DNA of 34,694 nt from Psilocybe azurescens (taxonomy: Eukaryota; Basidiomycota; Agaricomycetes; Agaricales; Agrocybaceae): assembly GCA_023853785.1 (NCBI GenBank), contig JAJIRX010000297.1:1-34694 (forward strand), given 5' to 3'. The translations under genes and the position numbers were made by a program. Positions 10,724 to 20,690 of the stretch are shown piece after piece. The notes under the pieces are model-generated. The model saw only the letters and a list, made by a program, of their open reading frames with translations, was not told the DNA's origin and did no database searches. How positions within the stretch are numbered: position 1 is the stretch's first letter; every line of letters starts with the position of its first letter.

Positions 10724-12699
10724 TGAAATTGTGAAACTCTACTTGCCTGACAGGATTGACGTGGCATGAGAGTGGAGTTTACAGAGCTCACCCGTTCCTC
10801 TTAACGACCAACGTGATATACTTCTGGTCTTCCACAACTGTAAATAGAATTCGGATCCCATCTCGCTTGTGGTACACGCGGCCGGATTACACCAATATTC
10901 CCACCATCGAGTTCTTAGTCTCCTAGCATGTGGTTCCAGTTTGGACTGACATCATCACCGTCTTGCACCTCCAATGATAAAATCTGCCCAGAGGTGACAG
11001 AGACTCTTCTATTGGTGTTGGAAACTACAAGGACGCATAACGAGATCCTAGGAAACGACGCCATAGACAACGAGTAACACCGATAGAGGAATATTGAAAA
11101 TCCACCCAACTGCATCCAGCACCGACATCCAGCACGGCAGCACAGGAGATAGTGCACACCTCTTGTCATGCATGATCTAGCACAGTCATAAGCAAGACAT
11201 GTTGTATAATCCGATCAGTCTGCATTGTGATGGGAGTGGAGATCGCGAAATGAAAAGAAGAACAGCACAGAGACGGGTGGTGTAGATAGTGAAATGATGT
11301 GGAACCTCATTATGACGACAGTAAATAAGCGTGTGTGATGGATGGATACGCTGGGTATAGGGTTTTTTGATTTGATAGAAAGTGAAACATCAAATGATAA
11401 TGAACGACACATCAACCTGAATAAAAGAGTGGATAGGAAATGCACGAAGGAACAAGGCGCAATGGAAGCGATGGGGCAGGAACAGGAACATCAAAACATA
11501 GGGATGCGACGAGAGAAAAACGGAGGATATGGAAGAAGGCATCCTTGAACGAGCAGAGGTAACGGAAATGGCGTGGTTGACATGTATCTCGACTTCATGG
11601 ATGGATGAAGGACATGTTCTTCCGGCGTACTTACGTATGATCAAACCGCCCCTTTACCCGATTGCGATAAGATTAGATTAAGCGAATCGCACGGCATTCG
11701 ACTCGGAAAGCTTGGTCACACCCGACCCTGTACTCGAACACCCACCACTCTCCATCTCTTATCACTCCTGGCGCATCCACCGTACATCATGCATACGACA
11801 CGCTCGTCTCCCGAAATTTGTCGACTAATGGATGCCTAAAATCGGTCCCGTGATGATCGTGATAGACGCTCAAGACGAACATGGACATCCACGCCATCCA
11901 CATGCATTTGGAATATTTCCTCGAGGTACGGGCAGGACTACTCTATCTTTCTAACCGCTCGCTCGCGCTACTAATCATATAGCTATACTCTCTATTCATA
12001 CGAGACTGCACAGAGTAGAGGATGGATAATCCTTGTCCAGAGTGATAGTTCTATTTGCTTGGATGCTTAACGAGGAGATGTATTACCACTACTGTGATAG
12101 AAATTTAAGCGTAGAAGAGTCTGATGGTCGAGAATTATCATCTTCATTGCGATATTTAGTCAGCGAATCGAAACAACTCCCCAATCCAATCCAGACCATC
12201 CCAAGTTCCCCGTACCGAGTTCTGACCGCTCGCTGTAGAACACCCCACTCGATCCTCCTCGAATGGACACAATAACTGCATCGCATTGCGATTTTGTCCA
12301 TCTTCTTGTTCATCGGAGAAAAGACGATAATGAAAATGATGTGAATAGCGAGCGGTCAGATCCATTGAGGCGACTCGGTAGATCGGTGGGAAGCTTTCAT
12401 TTATACGAATACATATATGCAACAAACACGTCTAAAATTAAAAGATGACAAGAAAAGAAAAAAAGTGGACAAAAACTACGAAAGCGAAATGAAGAATGGC
12501 AGAACAAGAAAAACAACAACAAAAGAGCATGTATGCACGTATGTGTGTATGTATGTATGTAGGTGGTGTTCTATAATTACAGCTTGGTATTTCTTCGTCG
12601 TTTCTTCTCCTTCGAGTAACCATCAACCCCCCTGTAAAAAAAAATCACAGGGCACAGCGCAAAGAGAAAAAAAAAAGTGGGATCAAGAATCAAAGAGAA
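10724..12699. other. Intergenic region and 3' flank of the HECT ligase gene
   Basis: No coding frame with recognisable content on either strand. Frames of 60-90 codons are scattered and lack splice-supported continuity. The stretch nearest 12700 is A-rich and contains a GTATG microsatellite at 12531-12563; it is probably the ligase 3'-UTR. The rest shows nothing I can name. Confidence 0.5.
12531..12563. repeat. GTATG/GTAT microsatellite
   Basis: Short imperfect run of GTATG and GTAT units in an A-rich stretch about 140 bp beyond the HECT ligase stop codon. Confidence 0.8.
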
Positions 12700-15600
12700 T
12701 TAAGACAAATCGAACCCAGCCCCGAATTGATAGCCTGCAGAATCTTCTCCCGGAGCGTGCGTTCGCTACCATACAGCGGAAGCTAATATTGTGCCAACCC
12801 ACCATTCAGCATTCAACTAGCCCACGAGAGTACCAAGTATTGATTTTCAGCTCACCTTCAGGAGATTCACACAGGTGCTAGATGTAGGCAGGCGATGCTG
12901 GTCAGTTCCTGCGTCGCGTATGCAGAAGTTGGGGTTGAGCTCTTTGAAGCCGCTAAGTGAAGACAACACCGTACGTTCGTCAGAAACGTCGAGTGGAAGG
13001 GGGAGGGGAACGGGGAACGTACAGCAAAGGCGGCCGACTGCAGCTCGTCACAAACCGGAGGAGCGCGCGCCGCTGTTCCTGATCAAACGAGTTGACGACC
13101 TAAAGCAAATAGCCATTTCATTCAACGCCCCCAAGTGAGAAAGCAGCGAAGAAGAAACACGCACATTCCAGAACGCGACGATCGTAGGATGGTCGTCGTC
13201 GTAAAGCCCTCCATAATTCGTATGGCGCCGTAGATCGACTAGATCGATGGGCGAATTGACGCCCCGATAAGGATCTGCACTTCCTGCTGGTTGAACATCC
13301 TGCAAAAACACCAAAAAATCAGACACCCGTCCTTCCCACCATATCACGACAGACAGGTGACAGACACGCACCGAAGCCACTTCTGATCAATCATCTCCGA
13401 CAAGCCCTCAAAGAACGCATCGCTCTGCAGCTTGATCTGCTTGCTGAGCCGGTAATGCGAGACCAGGTAGATGTACATCAGCCGGTTCTCCTTGGTCACC
13501 GCGACGTTGCTCCCGTTCGGGATGAGGTCCACCGTCTTCGTCACGCCGAATTCTAAATAGACACAGCAATCAGCATAGGCGATTTGGATTGGGTGTATTT
13601 TTTTGAAAGAGGAAAGCAGCACGCACCGTCAATAGCCACCGTGAAATTCAGCGACAGATCCTCCGGGTCGTTCGTATAATGCTTCAAGAAGATCAACCCA
13701 TTATACAGGTCCGGATCGAGCGACGCGAGATCGTCCAGGAAGCTCTGTCGGCCCAGCCACTGTAGGAGCCGTCAGCATGGATTGCACGCGTAGAAGGAGA
13801 TGGCGGTACGAAAAGAAAGAAAGAAAAAGAAAAGCAAGCGCACCTTGGCCAAAAAACCCGGCAAACGCAACGTCCACCAGAATGCCCTCATACATCGCCT
13901 TGCCCAATATCCGCCCAATGAACCGGTACCAGTTCAGACTATGCGCTGTTAACATTTAATGCAAACGCAAACGTCAGCTAATGCCATCACAGAAGGACAA
14001 ATTCAAGAAGAGGAGGAAAAACGCACCCTCTGTAGCATACGCGTGCGGGTTCGGATAGAGCTCGTTCTTCTTATTCGCGAGCCACAGCCCGCGGTCGGTG
14101 TCGAACACCTCTTGGCAGAGCGACGTGAAGAACTCTTTGAACACGCCGCCGCCGTCGATGCCGGCTCTACAATACGAAAGGAAAGGAAAGAACGCGCACC
14201 GTCAGTACATCAGTACATCGTCCGAGGGGGAATACAGAAAAAAGCGAGAACCACGCACTCTTCCTGCCCAAACTGGTCAATAAACGCAATCTCCACCGGC
14301 GCCTTCAAATCGACCTCCGCGAGCCGGTCAAACCCGTCCTGCGCGACCATCCCGCGGCGCACCTGCACGCGCGGGCGCGTGTGGTATCCGAAGCGGCCGT
14401 GCCTAGTCGCGACCAAATTAGTACTATTATCACGCGACCAAGAGGAAAGGAGAGAAAGCCAAAGAAAGAGGAAGAAGAACGCACCTCCCGCCACCGACAC
14501 CCGCACCCTCGCGCTGCACGACATCATTCATCACGAAATGCCGGAAGATCGACACGCGCACTTCGAACGGGATCGCGAAGGGGATGTTGTTCAGGATGCC
14601 GAGGCGCGGGGAGAGCGCCGCCGCCGTTGCGCCCCGGCGCTTGTTGCTGAGGGCCAGCGATGAGGAGCGCGGGAGGCGGTGGGAAGAGGGAACGAGGGTA
14701 TTAGTTGCGATGACAAGGAGGATTCGGCGAGCTGCTGTTCCTCCAGCCTATACGCGGTTATCGATATCAATACCAATGTCAATATAAGAGCAAAAAGAGT
14801 GTTGAAAAACACGCACACAGCCGCCTCGACGAACGAGCCCATATCGCGATCAAGCCCCAGCTGACTCGTGACGAGCCAGTGCCCAGGGGGCACGAACGGC
14901 TGCCGCGAGTCTCTTGCGTGGATCCCGAGCAGGCAGCGCGTGATTTTCTCGCGCACGATCTCCCACGGAATTCTCATCGCACTGGAACCGGGACCCGAAG
15001 CGGAAGCGGAAGAGGAAGAGGAGGCGACCTCGTCCCCGCGCCAGTACAGCCCGAACGCGATGTTCAGCAGCTGCCGGCTGAACGCGATCAGCTCGTCGAG
15101 CGTCAGCGGGTTCCGCTGCACCTGGACTTGGGCGCCGCCGGATCCTGCGCCTCCTCTAGTCCCGAAGAACTCGTCGTCGCCCATCGTGAGGAGCGCCTGC
15201 GAGTACAGGTCCGCGAGGAAGAGGATGGGTGGCCAGTACTGTGCGTTAGCTGGATCTGCATGAGGGAAGGAAATGGGGGTAAAAAAAAGGGGGGCATATA
15301 AGTTAAAAAATCCTAGAAGAGAAAGAAGAAACATGAAACCCACCAAACAAGCTCCCAGCACCCCTCCATCCTCCCTGTCCCTCCCCAACGGCGAGCTCCT
15401 TACAAGATCTCTATACAACCCTCTCACCATCCCTCCTCCCCGGCCCCTGCCCCTCCTCCTGCCCCGCCGCCGCCCACCGCAAGCACAACGCTCAACACCC
15501 TTTCTTCCTCGTCCGCAAACGCCCCGGTCAGCGCAAACAGATACTCGATCAACCGCGGGAACAAGGAGACGCGCGTTTGCGTAGAGGAGATGAGCGCGGT

Positions 15601-17000
15601 GAGGTGCGGTGCGGCTGTCATTTTGTGCAACCGGTTGCGCGTTTTGTCGTCGATCGATATCGGTGCTGCTTGTTGTGGTGGTGATTCGTGTGTGAAAGAC
15701 GATACAACCGAAACGCGCGTCGTCGAGCCCCGCGGCTCGTCGCTCGAATCCGACGCATACGCCCCGCCCCGCCCCACCCGCGCTCGCGCACGCTTCTTCT
15801 TCGTCGCCTTGGCACCGCCCTCTGTCGGTGTGAACAGCGTCTCCGGGAACGAATTCAGTAGCCCCGCCGAGAGCGCGAGGTAAGTCCCGAACGCCGCAGG
15901 CGGGAGGGCCTTATAATTCGGCGACACGAACGCATAGAGCGTCGCCGCCAGATGCATCTTTGCCCTCCGCCGCCACCGCAGCGGAATCCAGGATCTGCGG
16001 GATCAGCCCCTCGAGGCGGTCGAGCTGCGCCAGCGGGGAGCTGGTGCACGAAGCGCGCGAGCTCGGCGAGAGGGAGGCGGTTCGGGAGGAGCGGCAGGGT
16101 CAGGATGGACGTGAGGATCGCGGCGAGGATGTGTGCGTGCTGTGCGGGGGCGGAGGCGGCGGGGTAGGTGGATAGGGGAGGTGACGAGTGTGAGGAGGGG
16201 TGGGAGGCTAGGCGAGGTTTTGGATGCGATGGGCTGGGATGAGGTGAGTTTAAATTAGGTCAGATGAGTGGAGCAGAATGGGAGACGTACTATGCGTTCG
16301 ATCGCCTGACCCAGGAGCTCGTAGAAGTGGTGGTTGAGCACATACTCGGTGAGCGTCGCGCATATCGATGGTCCCTGTGGCCCGAGGACTTTGGCCGCCA
16401 GCTCGTTTGAGAGCAGGATCGTCAGGACTTGGAGATACGACAGTGCATTCGGAGACCTGCGTCATCATCGTAAAATGAGGCATTGGGGTGACAAAGGAAT
16501 GAAAAAAGAACACTCACTGAGGTGAATTAGCAACCGATCGCAGGAGCAAAAGACACGCTTGCCGGACGAGCACGAGCCAACTCGCACCATGCGGGCCAAT
16601 CGCCGGGCCCAACAAGCCCTCTGCCCATCCCACCTGTCAGCACCCCAGCCCCTAAAACCCACAGGAGACAACTCACCTGGCCCGAGCCCGAGCACCGCAC
16701 CCGCCCATCTGCCCAGCACCTCCTCGTCCCGCCCAATGAGCACCAAACACCGCAGCCCATTCAGGCCTGTCACGTCTGCCGCAAACGCCGCCCTCATGCG
16801 CGCCCGCGTCTCGCGCACGGAGACGTGGCCGCGCCACTACGCCTGGATGCGCACGGCGCTCGCCGTGCGCTGCTTCAGCGCCGCGCGGGCCTGCCGCTCA
16901 GCCTGCACGCGGCTCAGGATCGCGGCGGGGACGTCGCAGAGGAGGAGGCGCCGCCCAGGTTGATTTTGCGCTTCCATTCGTCGCCAAAGGTCGGGAGCAT
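12700..17000 (-). CDS. hul5: HECT-type E3 ubiquitin ligase, Hul5/UBE3C class
   Basis: Proteasome-associated ligase that transfers ubiquitin through a catalytic Cys. Sixteen minus-strand exons: 16677-17000, 16518-16620, 16291-16456, 15344-16233, 14817-15255, 14715-14747, 14485-14646, 14259-14402, 14027-14166, 13844-13945, 13627-13759, 13372-13552, 13165-13299, 13023-13099, 12856-12952, 12700-12782 (about 1,070 codons). The N-terminus MLPTFGDEWKRKINLGG precedes an IQ-like basic helix. The HECT domain starts near FVEAAVLEEQQLA. It contains NWYRFIGRILGKAMYEG, LYNGLIFLKHY, EFGVTKTVDLIPNGSN, RHTNYGGLYDDDHPTIVAFW and STCVNLLKLP with the catalytic Cys, and ends FDLS. Breaks: an in-frame TAG at 16837-16839 where Trp is expected, and one-base indels near 16927, 16175, 16035, 15959, 15430, 15361, 13851, 13262 and 12720. 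Most are homopolymers, so sequence error is likelier than decay. Confidence 0.9.
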
Positions 17001-17689
17001 GTGCTGTGTAATATGTGTGTGTTGATGCGAGTAGAAGTGATGATGGTGGTGGTTGTATGAGATGAGTGAAAGGCCGGGTAATCGCAGTGCGTAAGCCTTT
17101 CCATCATCCCTCACGTGTATGCAATCTAATCTTATCGCCTTCCGGGGTCGGTCACACGCCGAGGAATCTGAGTAAGCGCGCAAGAGAAAGATCTCGAATG
17201 TTGGAGATGCACCGAGAATCACGAACTTTGTATGATAATCAATCTTAATCAAGAATGCACCCATTACTAGTACAACCGCCAGAGCAATCATCTTTAAACA
17301 CAAAGACCCGCATAAGTGTAGGGAACCCATTTCCGCCACCGGCAACTTGATCTTATCCGAGTTATTCCAAAATGTGAATCCGAACAAAGCACTAGTCTCT
17401 CCTAGACAGACTTCGATATATGTGATGTGTCTCTACGGATCACGATATATGAAGTCTGTTTTTTATCACACCCCCAAACCGCGTCAGAAAATTGTTATGT
17501 AATCTTCGGACATTGAAACACGGTCTGGACTGCTCAACTCTTCCTTGGCTTCATCTCGACGGCTCATTTTGTGTAATCCAGCCATTGTACCTTTTACATT
17601 TACACAACTTCATTTATTAAATGTCTGAAACTTGTTATAAGTCAAAAAGAATGGCCTTGGGTTACTGCTGGTAGGATCTCATAGGCTGT
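17001..17689. other. 5' flank of the HECT ligase gene
   Basis: Presumed promoter region of the ligase, with a CACGTG box near 17112 and an AATCTAATCTTATCGC stretch at 17123-17138 containing a GATA site. Base composition drops from GC-rich coding to AT-rich. No gene is supported beyond the ATG at 17000. Confidence 0.45.
17406..17459. repeat. Imperfect 21-bp inverted repeat
   Basis: ACAGACTTCGATATATGTGAT at 17406-17426 pairs, with a one-base offset in the middle, with the reverse complement of 17439-17459. A 12-bp loop separates the arms. It lies about 400 bp upstream of the HECT ligase start and near the edge of the repetitive region that follows; it could be a small foldback remnant. Confidence 0.6.
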
Positions 17690-18590
17690 GAGACTATCAA
17701 TGTGATTGTGAAGAAGGTTGTACCAACATGGGCAAACAGTTTATATGAGGTCCAGCTTGAGCTTGTCTCTGGTATCCTTGACGGAAAAGATATGCTTTGT
17801 TGCACTGCAACTGGGAATGGAAAGTCTGCTGTCTTTGTAATTCTGCCTTATTCTCATCAAATGCAATAACAGCCTGGAGGTATATCCCTGTGGTCTTGCC
17901 ACTCAAGCACATCCTATCAGGGTTGCAATCACCCCAACCACAACTATCCTTTTTCTCTCTTTATTTTATTCACTATTCATACCTCGCTTCCAGGTCAATG
18001 AACTGTTCAAATTAAATATATCTAGCTCTTCATTCTGCTCTGAATCCTTAAGTAAGGAGAGGAAACCTGCACTGGAATGTAAAAGAATCTCCAGAAACTC
18101 TCCAACAGAGTCAAATACTGAGTCCCTATGAAGTACTTCCATTTTCTCAAACTTGACTGCCAACCTTTGGCTCTCACTTTGAGGAGACTGATGTAGCCTG
18201 GGCTAACTTGATGACCCATTTAACCAGTCGGAATCATTTACGAGGGAGCCAAGCAAGCTTGACAGCAATCCTCAACTATCAGTAAGGGAAGATGGATGTG
18301 AGAGACTTCAGGGAAAAGGCAACAGATGTTTGAGATATACAGGAGTCTCAGGTACTACAACAACAGGGGTTTTCTTCTAGTTTCAAACACTTATTACATG
18401 TCCTTCCATTGGAATTAGGTATCGGCTGTAAGTTTTACTGTAGGAATGGGAGCAGTGGCCGTACAGTCGTGTCAGGAAAAGAATGCCAGCTCTGCAATAC
18501 TATTGATGTGATGATGATGCCAGATGACTGCTCTGCCATGCACAAAACAAAAACAAAAACCTATAATAAACTGAAAGAACAATAGAGGAA
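17690..18590 (+). pseudogene. Decayed DEAD/RecQ-like helicase fragment
   Basis: The + strand encodes a helicase-like segment near 17717-17869: VPTWANSLYEVQLELVSGIL, then DGKDMLCCTATGNGKSAVF, in which TATGNGKSA is a Walker A (motif I). A stop follows at 17867-17869, and the similarity appears to continue in another frame (IPVVLPLKHILSGLQ) and beyond an intron-like junction near 17990. Further stops and frame changes break it. A Cys-rich stretch with CKFYC and CQLC lies at about 18425-18510 and may be the remains of a C-terminal zinc-binding part. No DEAH/DECH motif II is readable. Helicases of this kind are common in repetitive fungal DNA; I call this a relic, not a working gene. Confidence 0.55.
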
Positions 18591-18669
18591 CCTATAACTT
18601 GAAGGTGTGGAATGCAGAGGGAAGTCGTCTTGAGGCTTTGAGGGTGCAAGACTAGGTTCTGGGAGCTAT

Positions 18670-19670
18670 ACCAGATGGAACTGACTAGGTGCAGTGAGGT
18701 GCAGTGATGTATAACAAAGTGCAAAGCTCTGAAAATAAGGTGTGATGTTTGAGAACAAGGTGCAAGATTTGTGAATGAGGTGCAAAGCTCTTAAAACAAG
18801 GTGCAAAGATGCAAGAACAATATCTGAGGGCTGGAAAACTTCTTCAATGTAGATACAATACAAGCATTTATACTACAAATATTGAATACTGAATAAAGGC
18901 ATAGTCTGCTACAAATAAGGAGGTGCAATAACGATGCACAAAGAACTGAATGAAAGTTTAAACTTCTGCATGAAGAATTAAAAGCAGTGGTGATCATAAA
19001 ACAAAGAATGAAGATGAATAAATGTCCACAAACCATAGAATATATCACAAGATACTCTGAAAATGTAAAGATAATCAATGAAAAAGGTAACAAACATGAT
19101 AGAACCTATAGGAAAGCCTTCCTGATGCTCTGGACCTTCCTCACAAACATGCTAAATGCTGGAATGAGTTGCAGATTCCTATCTTGAGCTTCAATGGAGT
19201 GTAGAATATGTATAGCATAGCCTTGCAGCTGAGCCAGACATTGTACAAACTTGGAAACTGATAGATTGGCCTGTGACCAAGGAAGATGATCTGCAGTGAA
19301 CCTAAATAGGTACGAGGTGCACAAAGTGAAAACTGACTTTCTGGGGCATAGAACAGGCCAGATAATCAATGATGATGAGGTGCAAAGAGGTTCAAAGAGG
19401 TTCAATGTGGTTCTGAGAGGTGTGAAGCTGTTGGAATAATGTATACTGAAGGAGGGGATGATCAGAGATTCAAAGATGTCAAAATAGGTGCAAAAGCTTT
19501 GTAAATTGCTGAGAATGAATGTCAAATGTAAGGGAATAAGCTGGAATAAGGTCCAAAGAGGTGCAGAGTTGAGGAAACAGGTGCTAAGCTAAGAAAAAGG
19601 TGCAAACCCTGCTGAAGCTGCTGGATATACTGTCAGAGGTGCAGAGTATTTTGAAGCTGTAAAAATTGCA
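18670..19670. repeat. Degenerate GGTGCAAAG repeat region
   Basis: A unit approximating AAGGTGCAAAGCTCTGAAAA recurs irregularly: several copies between 18695 and 18815, more around 19377-19425, and others near 19484, 19555 and 19600-19650. Spacing varies from about 20 to more than 100 bp, so this is a degraded array and not a clean satellite. It directly follows the helicase relic and may be its 3' part. Open frames here on the minus strand are products of the repeat composition. Confidence 0.6.
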
Positions 19671-20220
19671 AATTCTGGGGCCAGAGAGCTGCAGTGCTCA
19701 TCAGTAGGTTCAATTACGTTAGAATCCATTAACCAGAGATTTTTGATAGAACAATGATCGGAGTTCTGTTAGTCTGGGGCTATTTTTCTTCTACGTAGTC
19801 GTTCTCCCATGATACCAGTACAGTAAAATCGACAATGATGATGTCCTAAGCCTGGACTTAAATCTCCATAGTACTAAGGGCGCCCATTGGGGTGTAGGTG
19901 CGATATATGTTCTAAAAAAATGATACGGTGATTTAGATGGACAATCTTGGTTACAGCATTTGTACCCATAGACATAAACAGTAAACTCAGTCCAGCTACT
20001 TATCAGCATTGCATATCTGGCTGAACAACAACGGGTGCCTCGGTATACTCTACTATATGCTATCAAGTAAATCCGCGTATGGACCTGCTGTCAATATCCA
20101 TCGAAACAATTAGGCGGCATCGTATTTCAACTTGTTAAGATTGAACACAATTTTTCAAGTTGAAATCCTCATTCAGCCTCTGATTTATTTACTTCTCAAG
20201 CCTACCAGTATTCAAAAATA
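19671..20220. other. AT-rich spacer
   Basis: No recognisable gene. A 91-codon minus-strand frame (19791-20066) resembles nothing I know. The last 60 bp may be the 5' flank of the small secreted-protein candidate starting at 20221. Confidence 0.4.
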
Positions 20221-20690
20221 ATGAAGATTTTTGTCGCTGCGGCGATGCTGTTGGCAACAATCGTCACTTCTGCATCCGTGGGACCGACGAGAAAGTGCGT
20301 ACAGCTTTGACTCTATCGCATGCATATCCGGAGTTCTGCCATAGCTAAATGAGCTGTACACAAGCCTTGAACCTCCATCGAGAGCGGGGTTGCCAATCAT
20401 GGTGAATGAGTTTAAGAGATTCCCATGCAATATGATTTAAACCTAGCTACTGGCATTACTAGTGCCTTCAATGGAACCACAACTGGCACCAGTGAGGGCA
20501 GCTCTTCTCTGGAAAAGAAACTCGGACAGCCCGTCCTCACTTGCTACAACATCGGTACACAGTTGTGTGGTAGTTTAGTATCTATACTGTCGTCTCTGCC
20601 GCTCGGGCTGACCATACAAATGTAGGCCAATCGCCGGATTCTCGCAGTAGTCATTGATGACTTGTACAAGTGAGCTAGCCTTCTCTGTGG
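20221..20690 (+). CDS. Candidate small secreted protein
   Basis: The ATG at 20221 opens a classical signal peptide, MKIFVAAAMLLATIVTSASV, with predicted cleavage soon after the Ala/Ser. A GT donor follows within about 55-65 bp. A downstream exon at about 20449-20590 encodes a Thr/Ser-rich stretch and then KKLGQPVLTCYNIG. A further GT-AG intron (about 20579-20630) would lead to ANRRILAVVIDDLYK before a TGA. I could not join all parts in a single frame with confidence, so the first intron boundaries and the stop are unsettled. The layout (signal peptide, short spacer, few cysteines) fits fungal small secreted proteins. Function unknown; it may be broken. Confidence 0.4.

Noticed and set aside
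13959..15301. Long plus-strand open frames (13959-14663, 14868-15263, 14879-15301)
   Set aside because: They are antisense shadows of the GC-rich HECT ligase exons, with Arg/Ser/Glu-rich low-complexity products and no recognisable domain.
11664..17138. Exact 16-bp inverted repeat GCGATAAGATTAGATT (11664-11679) / AATCTAATCTTATCGC (17123-17138) flanking the ligase gene
   Set aside because: Similarity does not extend convincingly beyond 16 bp, and one such match in 35 kb is not improbable. Both contain a GATA site, which could also explain it.
19106..19525. 139-codon minus-strand frame in the repeat region
   Set aside because: It lies across degenerate GGTGCAAAG-type repeats and has a low-complexity Ser/Leu-rich product.
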